Source: Melioribacteraceae bacterium (lineage in GTDB: Bacteria > Bacteroidota > Ignavibacteria > Ignavibacteriales > Melioribacteraceae). From it: 6,169 nt of DNA. A program made the translations under genes and the position numbers. Location: contig WGAL01000076.1 in the NCBI GenBank assembly GCA_015494845.1, positions 1 to 6,169 of the forward strand. The letters run 5' to 3'. The notes beneath the pieces were generated by a model. It made no database searches. It was not told where the DNA came from and saw only the letters and a program-made list of their open reading frames with translations. Positions 1 to 6,169 of this stretch are shown piece by piece. Position 1 is the first letter of the stretch. Every line of letters begins with the position of its first letter.

Positions 1-102
1 CCAATTGTAATTAATTAAATATTTCGTGAATTTAAGAGTCCTTTGAACGCCTGCTCCGCCAGCCGGAGGCCAATAATACGTAATAACTAAAACTTTTTTC
101 AA
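1..102 (-). CDS. Glycosyltransferase, N-terminal fragment (runs off the left edge)
   Basis: Only the first 34 codons lie in the window; the gene continues past base 1. The reading begins MKKVLVITYYWPPAGGAGVQ and goes on RTLKFTKYL. A short beta strand followed by a YYWPP-(A)GG-(A)GVQR glycine loop and a helix is the N-terminal signature of GT-B fold glycosyltransferases of the GT4-like type, which build surface polysaccharides at the cytoplasmic face of the membrane. The start is TTG at 100-102: an in-frame stop lies at 112-114, no ATG or GTG intervenes, and a GAGGA Shine-Dalgarno (109-113) sits six bases upstream. It lies 142 bases downstream of sthA on the same strand, with a candidate promoter between, so it may begin its own unit, possibly a polysaccharide cluster. 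The family call rests on recognising this N-terminal motif; sugar specificity cannot be inferred. It is too short for ordinary ORF-length cut-offs. Confidence 0.85.
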   Translation of the reverse strand, partial: MKKVLVITYYWPPAGGAGVQRTLKFTKYLINYNW

Positions 103-108
103 ATTATT

Positions 109-113
109 TCCTC
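109..113 (-). promoter_or_regulatory. Shine-Dalgarno of the glycosyltransferase gene
   Basis: GAGGA on the minus strand, followed by six bases (AATAAT) and then TTG. This site decides the non-ATG start: the in-frame stop TGA at 112-114 overlaps the ribosome site, so translation in this frame cannot begin further upstream. Confidence 0.75.
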
Positions 114-142
114 AAATAAGTTCAACATAAAATCGGATTTTG

Positions 143-175
143 AATAAAAATAATTTATCCCCGAATATTTTTATT
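143..175. repeat. A/T-only 10-bp inverted repeat in the sthA-glycosyltransferase spacer
   Basis: AATAAAAATA (143-152) is a perfect inverted copy of TATTTTTATT (166-175), with a 13-base centre containing CCCCG. It lies about 70 bases past the sthA stop. It could be a weak terminator for sthA, since its second arm read on the minus strand is T-rich, or simply a result of the A/T richness. The stem has no G:C pair and no separate U-tract follows it, so I do not call it a terminator. Confidence 0.3.
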
Positions 176-180
176 ATCAA
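152..180 (-). promoter_or_regulatory. Candidate sigma70-like promoter for the glycosyltransferase gene
   Basis: On the minus strand TTGATA (180 to 175) matches five of six bases of a -35 box. After a 17-base spacer comes TAAATT (157 to 152), which matches four of six bases of a -10 box. Initiation would fall near 145, giving a leader of roughly 40-45 bases to the TTG start. The surroundings are very AT-rich, so chance matches are likely, and the site overlaps the inverted repeat at 143-175. Confidence 0.3.
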
Positions 181-244
181 ACTTATAAAGATAAGAAAAG
201 AAAAAATTCATATTAACAATAATCGTCGCGATAATAATACGTTA

Positions 245-1624
245 TTAGTCAAAATCAACCTTATTCAAGCCGTTTAATGCGGCGACTCGGTAGGATTCCG
301 CCATTGTGGGATAATTAAACGTTGTGTTGATAAAATACATCAGCGAATTTGCTTCTCCCTCTTGGGACATTATCGCTTGCCCGATGTGAATGATTTCAGA
401 CGCGCCGTGTCCGAAACAATGAATGCCAAGTATTTCAAGCGTTTGCGGATGAAATAATATTTTAAGCATTCCGGTTGTGTGTCCGGTAATTTGCGCGCGC
501 GTAAGCGTACGGAAAAACGCGCGTCCGCTTTCGTACGGAATTTTCTTTTCGGTAAGTTCTTTTTCCGACATTCCGATTGAACTTATTTCCGGCAATGTGT
601 AAATGCCAATCGGCATATTTTTCAAAAGTTTATTATTCGTTTTTCCGTGAACAATATGCGTTGCCGCAAATCTTCCTTGATCGTACGAGGCGCTTGCAAG
701 ATTGGGAAAGCCGACAATATCGCCAACCGCATAAATATTAGGCACATCAGTTTGAAGGAATTCGTTTACCGGAATAGAACCGCGGCTATCCGGCGTAATT
801 CCCAAATTCTCAAGTCCCAATTTATCGGAATTGCCGGTTCTGCCTTGCGCCCAAAATAAATAATCGGTTCTTATCTTTTTATTGCTTTTAAGATAAACCG
901 TAACGCCTTCGTCATCCGGCACAACTTTATCATATTCTTCATTATGCCGGATAATTACGCCGTTTTCGCGCAAGTGATAAGCAAGCGCGTCGATAATTTC
1001 GTCGTCCAAAAATTCAAGCAATTTAGAACGCGTGTTAATAAGATTAACTTTCGTGCGCAATCCTCTGAAAATCGACGCGTACTCGCAGCCGATAATTCCT
1101 GCGCCGTAAATTGTAAGTGAACGCGGATGTTCTTTCAGTTCAAGAATCTTGTCGCTGTCCAAAATTCTCGGGTGGGAAAAATCCACATCCGGCGGATGAT
1201 AAGGACGCGAACCGGTTGCAATAATAAAATATTTTGCCGTGAATTTTTTCTTAATACCGTCCGGCGTAATCACTTCGATTGTATTTTTATCAAGAAATCT
1301 TCCGTGTCCGTTAATAATATCCACCCAATTTTTCTCGTAAAACGAGCGACGCAATTTTGTTTGCTTTTCAATTACTTTGTACGCCATTGCAAGCAATTCC
1401 GTAAAATCCGTAGTAATTAACTCGTCGTTTTGTTCAAGAATCTCCGTAGCGTGACGTAACGATTTACTCGGAATTGTTCCTTTGTGCGTGGAATGACCGC
1501 CGATGTTTGAAAAATAATCGCAAACGGCTACAGACAAGCCGGATTTTGTCAATTTCATCGCCGCGCCTTCGCCGCCAGGGCCTGTTCCCAAAACAATCGC
1601 ATCGTAATCAAATTTTACGGACAT
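245..1624 (-). CDS. sthA: Soluble (Si-specific) pyridine nucleotide transhydrogenase SthA/UdhA
   Basis: 459 residues, close to the 466 of E. coli SthA, full length. It is a cytosolic FAD flavoprotein of the disulfide-reductase family that moves hydride between NADPH and NAD+ without proton pumping. Visible in order: FAD-binding GTGPGGEG (13-20); the region that holds the redox disulfide in relatives, here [13 protein letters not shown] (42-54); ATGSRPYHP (136-144); NAD(P)-binding [10 protein letters not shown] (174-183), then INTR (196-199), where Arg199 could favour NADP; the second FAD motif YAVGD (298-302); and a dimerisation domain with GIHCFG (400-405), EIIHIGQAI (410-418) and FNYPTMAE (436-443). 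Near-identical blocks in E. coli SthA support the call over dihydrolipoamide dehydrogenase, as does the lack of a Cys pair: the two positions are Ser45 and Thr50. The ATG has AAAGGA upstream (1630-1635). The gene starts 20 bases after the thioredoxin-fold gene ends, so the two are probably co-transcribed. Confidence 0.95.
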   Translation of the reverse strand: MSVKFDYDAIVLGTGPGGEGAAMKLTKSGLSVAVCDYFSNIGGHSTHKGTIPSKSLRHATEILEQNDELITTDFTELLAMAYKVIEKQTKLRRSFYEKNWVDIINGHGRFLDKNTIEVITPDGIKKKFTAKYFIIATGSRPYHPPDVDFSHPRILDSDKILELKEHPRSLTIYGAGIIGCEYASIFRGLRTKVNLINTRSKLLEFLDDEIIDALAYHLRENGVIIRHNEEYDKVVPDDEGVTVYLKSNKKIRTDYLFWAQGRTGNSDKLGLENLGITPDSRGSIPVNEFLQTDVPNIYAVGDIVGFPNLASASYDQGRFAATHIVHGKTNNKLLKNMPIGIYTLPEISSIGMSEKELTEKKIPYESGRAFFRTLTRAQITGHTTGMLKILFHPQTLEILGIHCFGHGASEIIHIGQAIMSQEGEANSLMYFINTTFNYPTMAESYRVAALNGLNKVDFD

Positions 1625-1644
1625 CGGTTTCCTTTCTTAAATTA

Positions 1645-2418
1645 TTACGAAAGCTCTTTTTGTACGACTTCCTTAACTTTGTCAAATATTTGTGAGTCAG
1701 TTGTAAATCCAAATTTTTTCGCTTTGTTCATATATTTTTCGGAAAGACTTTTCTTACCCATTTTTCCATAAACTTTGGACAAAGCCGCATACGCTTCCGC
1801 AAAATTAGAATTTGAGCTAATTGCTTTTTTGTAATATTTTACGGCTTCGTTATTATCTTGAAAAACTTCCGATTGAAAATAACCGATTACAAAATTCAAT
1901 CCGGCGTCGTTCGGTTTTTCTTTTAATTTATCTGTTAATAAAGCATAAAGAGAGTAATCCTCGTAAGACAATTTCTTATAATGACCTTCTTTCAAATATT
2001 TCACCATTCCGTAAAATTTCGGAATATCGAGATAGCCGGTAATTATCGTAATAAATTGTCCGTCAGGCGTAAACAGTCCGGTTGAAGGATAACCGGTAAC
2101 GCCAGCGGCTTGCGCAAATTGATTGTTCTGATATTCTTGTCCCATAAAATGCACGCTTCCAGGTTTTTCCGGGTTTAAGCGAACCGGCACAAACATTTCT
2201 TTGATTGTTTTTTGAACTTTGGCGTCGGCGTAAGTTTTTTCGTCCATTACTTTACACCACTTGCACCAATCGGTGTAAAAATCCACAAGTAAAAATTTCC
2301 CTTCGGCTTTTGCTTTTGCCAAACCCTCGTCAAATTTCATCCATTTAATTCCGCCGGACGCTTTAACGTTCATCGAAAAAAATAAAATCAAAAGAGGAAT
2401 TACCGCTAATTTTTTCAT
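1645..2418 (-). CDS. Exported thioredoxin-fold protein with C-terminal TPR-like helices
   Basis: 257 residues from the chosen start. Residues 1-20 look like a Sec signal peptide: MKK, then the hydrophobic run LAVIPLLILFF, with likely cleavage after VKA (20/21). There is no lipobox, so the protein should be soluble in the periplasm or secreted. Residues about 24-145 form a thioredoxin fold: LLVDFYTDWCKWCK with Cys52 and Cys55, MDEKTYAD (58-65), and the cis-proline segment GYPS (Pro111) followed by FTPDGQ. WCKWC plus the following KVMDE resembles the Thioredoxin_7/DsbD-gamma-like group rather than classic WCGPC thioredoxin. Residues about 170-236 read as one or two TPR-like helical hairpins (NEAVKYYKKAI, then FAEAYAALSKVYGKMGK). 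A role as a thiol-disulfide reductase or chaperone outside the cytoplasm is inferred; the partner is unknown. An in-frame ATG at 2436 would add six residues, but it has no Shine-Dalgarno, whereas AAAGGAG lies five bases before this ATG. sthA follows after 20 bases. Confidence 0.85.
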   Translation of the reverse strand: MKKLAVIPLLILFFSMNVKASGGIKWMKFDEGLAKAKAEGKFLLVDFYTDWCKWCKVMDEKTYADAKVQKTIKEMFVPVRLNPEKPGSVHFMGQEYQNNQFAQAAGVTGYPSTGLFTPDGQFITIITGYLDIPKFYGMVKYLKEGHYKKLSYEDYSLYALLTDKLKEKPNDAGLNFVIGYFQSEVFQDNNEAVKYYKKAISSNSNFAEAYAALSKVYGKMGKKSLSEKYMNKAKKFGFTTDSQIFDKVKEVVQKELS

Positions 2419-2423
2419 TTGTT

Positions 2424-2430
2424 CTCCTTT
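2424..2430 (-). promoter_or_regulatory. Shine-Dalgarno deciding the thioredoxin-fold gene start
   Basis: AAAGGAG on the minus strand, five bases (AACAA) before the ATG at 2416-2418. It lies inside the six-codon extension that would result from starting at the upstream ATG (2434-2436), which has no purine-rich site before it. The shorter start also puts the signal peptide's Lys-Lys at residues 2-3, as expected. Confidence 0.85.
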
Positions 2431-2456
2431 ATTCATTACAACTAAATTTAATGATA

Positions 2457-2485
2457 AATATAAGATAAATAGTATTAATAAAAAA
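2457..2485 (-). promoter_or_regulatory. Candidate promoter for the thioredoxin-fold gene and sthA
   Basis: On the minus strand TATATT (2462 to 2457) is a fair -10 box. The -35 position, 17 bases upstream, falls on the T-run (2485 to 2480) of the nifJ terminator, which is a poor -35 match. Initiation near 2450 would give a leader of about 30 bases. The only support is the need for a start site after a strong terminator, together with this -10 match. Confidence 0.25.
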
Positions 2486-2507
2486 GGGCTGACGTTAGCC
2501 AGCCCTT
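2477..2507 (-). terminator. Rho-independent terminator of nifJ
   Basis: On the minus strand an 8-bp perfect stem, AAGGGCTG (2507 to 2500) with CAGCCCTT (2491 to 2484), encloses an 8-base loop. A T-rich tail follows: TTTTTT, of which the first two T's belong to the stem, then ATT. The stem begins 23 bases after the nifJ stop codon. The G/C core and U-tract in this orientation make it a standard intrinsic terminator for nifJ. On the plus strand there is no comparable T-run and no gene for it to serve. Confidence 0.9.
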
Positions 2508-2530
2508 CTAATTTATTGCCGAATATTCAA

Positions 2531-5500
2531 TTATTCGTCTTTTTTCAATTTGAAGCCGTAATCCATCGAAGCCATATTGCTGTATATTTTCCATTGGCTT
2601 TCAACGTGAGCTTCAGCGTCTTTCAAGAGCGCTTCCGCTCTTTCCGGATTTGCTTTCTGCAACATTCTGAAACGGTTCTCTTTGTAAATGTAATCCTTCA
2701 ACGGAATCTTCGGTCCTTTGTAATCCAATTTGAGCGGATTCTTACCGAGTTTTTCGTTATCAGGATTGTAACGGAAGATTGGCCAATAGCCGCTATCCAC
2801 AGCAAGTTTTTGGTGATCCATTCCGTACCCCATATCGTAACCGTGTTCGATGCAATGGCTATAAGCAATGATTATCGATGGACCGTCAAAACGTTCCGCT
2901 TCTACAAACGCGCGAACCGTTTGAGTATCGTTTGCGCCCATTGCAACTTGCGCTACATAAACATTGCCGTAGCTTATTGCCATACGTGCAAGATCTTTCT
3001 TCGGTAACGGACGTCCGGCTGCTGCGAATTTCGCAACTGCCCCGAGCGCCGTAGCCTTGGATTGCTGACCGCCGGTATTGGAGTAAACTTCCGTATCGAG
3101 CACAAGAATATTAACATTTTTGCCTGATGCGAGAACGTGGTCCAAACCGCCGTAACCGATATCGTATGCCCAGCCGTCGCCGCCGATAATCCAAACAGAG
3201 CGCGTTACGAGATAATCGATAACCGAAAGCAACTCTTTTACGGTAGGATTGTCGCCCATCGCTTCGAGTTTTTCTTTCAATTGCGCAACTCTTTCGCGTT
3301 GTTCTTTAATTTCGATTTCGGTTTTTTGCGGAGCAGTAATAATTTGCTCAACCAATTCTTGACCGACTTGGTCTTTCAATTGAGTAAGAAGCTCTACGGC
3401 ATGTTCATGATTTTTATCAATTGCCAATCTCATTCCGAGACCGAATTCCGCGTTATCTTCAAAGAGCGAGTTGTTCCAAGCCGGACCGCGTCCTTCTTTG
3501 TTGAAAGTGTAAGGCGTGGTCGGCAAGTTACCGCCATAAATCGAAGAACAACCGGTTGCGTTTGCGATTACTGCTCTGTCTCCAAACAATTGCGTTACAA
3601 GTTTGATATAAGGAGTTTCGCCGCAACCTGGGCAGGCGCCGGAAAACTCAAACAACGGTTGCAACAACTGACTTCCGACAACAGAATCAACTCTGACTTT
3701 CGTTCTGTCAAATTCCGGAAGGTCGAGGAAGAATTTGAAGTTTTCTCTTTCTTGTTCGCGCAACGGAATTTGGTCTGCCATATTAAGCGCTTTTCTTTCC
3801 GGATTTTGTTTGTCAACCGCAGGACAAACTTCAACGCAAACGCGGCAACCTGTACAGTCTTCAACAGCTACTTGAATTGTGTAAGCCATATCTTTGTCTT
3901 TTCCGCGTGCGTCAATCCATTTGAATGTTTCCGGAGCACCGTCGAGATGTTTTTTGTCGTATTGTTTTACGCGAATTGCCGCGTGCGGGCAAGCAAGCGT
4001 ACATTTGTTACATTGAATACACAAATCGGCTTCCCAAACAGGAACTTCAAGCGCGATGTTGCGTTTTTCCCATTGAGTTGTCCCGGAAGGATAAGTTCCA
4101 TCTGCAGGGAATTTGCTAACAGGAACATCGTCGCCGCGTCCTGCAATAAGTTCGCCCAAAACGTTGCGTACAAATTCCGGAGCTTCTTCCGGAACCGGCG
4201 GTGGAAATTCAATGTTGCTTGTAGCTTCTTTCGGATAATCAATTTTATACATATTTGCCAATGCGTTATCAACGGCGGCAAAGTTTTTATTTACGACATC
4301 CTCGCCTTTTTTGCCGTAAGTTTTTTGAATTGCGTTTTTGATTTTAGCAATCGCATCGTCTTTCGGCAAGATACCGGAAATAGCGAAGAAGCAAGTCTGC
4401 ATTATCGTGTTAATTCTTGCGCCCATTCCGGTTTGCTTTGCAACCTTGTAAGCATCAACTACATAAAAATTAAGTTCTTTCTCAATAATTCCTTCTTGAA
4501 CCGGACGAGGAAGTTTATCCCATACTTCATCTTTGGAATAAGGACTGTTCAATAAGAACGTACCGCCTTTTTTGATGTTTTTGAGAACTTCAAATTTATC
4601 AAGCAAAGTAAATTGGTGACAACCTACAAAATCAGCTTGTTGAATTAAGTAAGTTGAACGAATCGGTTTCGGGCCGAAACGCAAGTGAGATACGGTTGTC
4701 GAACCGGCTTTTTTCGAGTCGTAAACAAAGTAACCTTGCGTGAAGTTGTCGGTTTCTTCGCCGATAATTTTAATCGAGTTTTTGTTTGCGCCGACTGTAC
4801 CGTCCGAACCCAAACCATAAAACATACATTTTGTAAATTCTTCCCCTTCGGTAATAAACGATTTATCGAAATCAAGACTTGTATGTGTAACATCATCGTA
4901 AATACCGACGGTGAAGTGGTTTTTCGGTTCGTCTTGATTGAGATTATCAAATACCGCTTTAACCATAGCCGGGGTAAATTCTTTGGACGAAAGTCCGTAA
5001 CGCCCGCCAACTATTACCGGAGTTTTTCTTTCAGGCGTTTCAGCAAAAGCGGCAACAGTATCGAGATAAAGCGGTTCGCCAGTTGAACCGGCTTCTTTTG
5101 TTCTGTCAAGAACCGCAATTTTTTCAACGGTTTCTGGAATTGCATTAATGAAATCTTTCACTGAGAACGGTCTGTAAAGATGAACCGCAAGCACGCCGAC
5201 TTTTTCACCCATTTTTTCATTCATATAATCAACGGTTTCACGTGCGGTTTCGGTTCCTGAACCCATTAAAATAACGATGCGCGTTGCGTCCGGCGCGCCG
5301 TAGTAATCGTAAATTTTGTATTGGCGTCCGGTGATGCGCGCAAATTCGTCCATTGCGTTTTGAACAATCGCCGGAGCGGCGTTATAATATTTGTTTACGG
5401 TTTCTCTTCCTTGGAAATAAGCATCAGGATTTTGGGAAGTGCCGCGGATAAACGGTTTGTCCGGATTCATTGCTCTTTCTTTATGAGCTTGAACGTATTT

Positions 5501-6097
5501 ATCGTCAATTAATTCGCGAAGTTGTTCGTCGGTAACGACGTCAATTTTTTGAATTTCGTGAGAAGTTCTGAATCCGTCAAAGAAATGCACAAATGGGATT
5601 CTCGATTCGAGCGAAGCTTTGTGAGCAATTGCCGCCATATCTTGCGCTTCTTGAACCGAGCCTGAAGCCAAAAGTCCAAAACCGGTTTGGCGAACTTGCA
5701 TAACGTCTGTGTGGTCGCCGAAAATAGAAAGCGCTTGCGCCGCCAATGAACGCGCCGAAACATGAAATACCGCCGGCGTTAACTCGCCTGCAATTTTATA
5801 CATATTCGGAATCATTAACAATAAACCTTGCGACGCGGTAAATGTAGTTGTTAATGCGCCGGCTTGCAAAGAACCGTGAACAGCGCCGGACGCGCCGCCT
5901 TCGGATTGCATTTCGGTAACGGAAGGAACCGTTCCCCATATATTTTTCTTGCCTGCCGCCGACCAAGCATCGGAATGTTCGCCCATCGGAGACGAAGGAG
6001 TAATAGGATATATTGCTATTACTTCGCTGAGTTTGAACGCGACATTAGAGACGGCTTCGTTTCCGTCCATTGTCGCTTTTTTTACTTCGTTTGCCAT
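2531..6097 (-). CDS. nifJ: Pyruvate:ferredoxin/flavodoxin oxidoreductase (PFOR), single-chain
   Basis: 1188 residues, a complete fused homodimer-type PFOR. In the cytosol it oxidises pyruvate with CoA to acetyl-CoA and CO2 and reduces ferredoxin or flavodoxin. Domain I starts with YPITPSSPMGE (30-40). Thr33, Glu66 and Arg116 correspond to the pyruvate and thiamine diphosphate residues Thr31, Glu64 and Arg114 of the Desulfocurvus (Desulfovibrio) africanus enzyme. The transketolase C-like and CoA-binding domains follow (about 260-640; YGLGSDGTVGANK, 427-439). A ferredoxin domain holds two 4Fe-4S motifs: Cys693, 696, 699, 703 and Cys748, 751, 754, 758. The third cluster uses Cys822, 825, 850 and 1082. 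The thiamine diphosphate site is GGDGWAYDIGYGG (972-984) through Asn1007. The protein ends soon after the last conserved block, lacking most of the C-terminal domain VII of the D. africanus enzyme. GGAG (6104-6107) precedes the ATG by six bases. The gene ends in its own terminator. No nif genes are nearby, so a role in nitrogen fixation is not implied. Confidence 0.97.
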   Translation of the reverse strand: MANEVKKATMDGNEAVSNVAFKLSEVIAIYPITPSSPMGEHSDAWSAAGKKNIWGTVPSVTEMQSEGGASGAVHGSLQAGALTTTFTASQGLLLMIPNMYKIAGELTPAVFHVSARSLAAQALSIFGDHTDVMQVRQTGFGLLASGSVQEAQDMAAIAHKASLESRIPFVHFFDGFRTSHEIQKIDVVTDEQLRELIDDKYVQAHKERAMNPDKPFIRGTSQNPDAYFQGRETVNKYYNAAPAIVQNAMDEFARITGRQYKIYDYYGAPDATRIVILMGSGTETARETVDYMNEKMGEKVGVLAVHLYRPFSVKDFINAIPETVEKIAVLDRTKEAGSTGEPLYLDTVAAFAETPERKTPVIVGGRYGLSSKEFTPAMVKAVFDNLNQDEPKNHFTVGIYDDVTHTSLDFDKSFITEGEEFTKCMFYGLGSDGTVGANKNSIKIIGEETDNFTQGYFVYDSKKAGSTTVSHLRFGPKPIRSTYLIQQADFVGCHQFTLLDKFEVLKNIKKGGTFLLNSPYSKDEVWDKLPRPVQEGIIEKELNFYVVDAYKVAKQTGMGARINTIMQTCFFAISGILPKDDAIAKIKNAIQKTYGKKGEDVVNKNFAAVDNALANMYKIDYPKEATSNIEFPPPVPEEAPEFVRNVLGELIAGRGDDVPVSKFPADGTYPSGTTQWEKRNIALEVPVWEADLCIQCNKCTLACPHAAIRVKQYDKKHLDGAPETFKWIDARGKDKDMAYTIQVAVEDCTGCRVCVEVCPAVDKQNPERKALNMADQIPLREQERENFKFFLDLPEFDRTKVRVDSVVGSQLLQPLFEFSGACPGCGETPYIKLVTQLFGDRAVIANATGCSSIYGGNLPTTPYTFNKEGRGPAWNNSLFEDNAEFGLGMRLAIDKNHEHAVELLTQLKDQVGQELVEQIITAPQKTEIEIKEQRERVAQLKEKLEAMGDNPTVKELLSVIDYLVTRSVWIIGGDGWAYDIGYGGLDHVLASGKNVNILVLDTEVYSNTGGQQSKATALGAVAKFAAAGRPLPKKDLARMAISYGNVYVAQVAMGANDTQTVRAFVEAERFDGPSIIIAYSHCIEHGYDMGYGMDHQKLAVDSGYWPIFRYNPDNEKLGKNPLKLDYKGPKIPLKDYIYKENRFRMLQKANPERAEALLKDAEAHVESQWKIYSNMASMDYGFKLKKDE

Positions 6098-6169
6098 AAA
6101 AATCTCCGTTTATAGTTATTAATGTTAGTTATTTACTCAAAAAATTTTAAGATTAAAATATACCAAAAC

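Noticed and set aside
49..70. GC-rich hairpin (7-bp stem with a 3-base bulge, GCCT/CCG against CGGAGGC) that looks like a REP element or terminator in AT-rich DNA
   Set aside because: It is fully explained as coding sequence: on the minus strand it is the Pro-Pro-Ala-Gly-Gly-Ala-Gly stretch of the glycosyltransferase, and no T-run follows it on either strand.
232..247. Short inverted repeat TAATAA/TTATTA overlapping the sthA stop codon
   Set aside because: Six A/T pairs with a four-base loop and no following T-run; expected by chance in this composition.
245..1624. Dihydrolipoamide dehydrogenase or mercuric/glutathione reductase instead of SthA
   Set aside because: No redox Cys pair (Ser45, Thr50), and the C-terminal FNYPTMAE block and RPYHP/DVDF blocks match SthA; no 2-oxoacid dehydrogenase subunits are adjacent.
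2516..3007. 163-codon plus-strand frame starting near the nifJ terminator
   Set aside because: Antisense to the conserved NifJ C-terminus and without recognisable motifs; treated as a shadow frame.
3137..4555. 472-codon open frame on the plus strand, antisense to nifJ
   Set aside because: It lies wholly opposite the strongly conserved NifJ frame, has a Phe/Arg/Asn-rich composition typical of a reverse-strand shadow, no recognisable domain, and I saw no convincing ribosome site.
2531..6097. NifJ as part of a nitrogen-fixation cluster
   Set aside because: No nif, flavodoxin or nitrogenase genes are in the window; the gene sits alone with its own terminator, so general pyruvate metabolism is the simpler reading.
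6098..6169. nifJ promoter in the right-edge leader (TAAAAT at 6149 to 6144 as a -10 box)
   Set aside because: The matching -35 would fall beyond the window edge and the region is almost pure A/T, so the hexamer has little weight.

Overview
All four genes in this AT-leaning bacterial window lie on the minus strand, so they read from high to low coordinates: nifJ (pyruvate:ferredoxin/flavodoxin oxidoreductase, 6097 to 2531), a secreted thioredoxin-fold protein with TPR-like helices (2418 to 1645), sthA (soluble pyridine nucleotide transhydrogenase, 1624 to 245), and the first 34 codons of a glycosyltransferase that runs off the left edge (102 to 1, TTG start). No RNA gene, CRISPR array, insertion sequence or phage gene is visible, and no unexplained gap exceeds 300 bases.

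Layout. nifJ has its own Shine-Dalgarno and ends in a clear intrinsic terminator (about 2477-2507). The next unit starts directly behind it: a candidate promoter overlaps the terminator's U-tract and leads into the thioredoxin-fold gene. sthA follows after only 20 bases, so these two are very probably co-transcribed. A 142-base AT-rich spacer (103-244) with a sigma70-like candidate promoter and a weak A/T inverted repeat then separates sthA from the glycosyltransferase.

Function. NifJ converts pyruvate and CoA to acetyl-CoA, CO2 and reduced ferredoxin or flavodoxin, which points to anaerobic or microaerobic central metabolism. SthA equilibrates NADPH/NAD+ with NADP+/NADH in the cytosol. The thioredoxin-fold protein carries a signal peptide and a WCKWC site, so it should act on thiols outside the cytoplasm. 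The theme is redox housekeeping. The sequence does not show a functional link between the exported protein and the transhydrogenase beyond shared transcription.

Organism. An anaerobe or facultative anaerobe, probably Gram-negative, with good Shine-Dalgarno sites. The glycosyltransferase N-terminus (YYWPPAGGAGVQR type) resembles proteins I associate with Bacteroidetes and related FCB-group bacteria, but the strong Shine-Dalgarno sites are less typical of Bacteroidetes proper. A lineage elsewhere in that group is a weak guess.

I see no novel multi-gene defence or mobile system here. The points most worth a second look are the unlisted partial glycosyltransferase, the complete loss of the redox cysteines in SthA, the missing C-terminal domain of NifJ, and the pairing of an exported thioredoxin-TPR protein with sthA.
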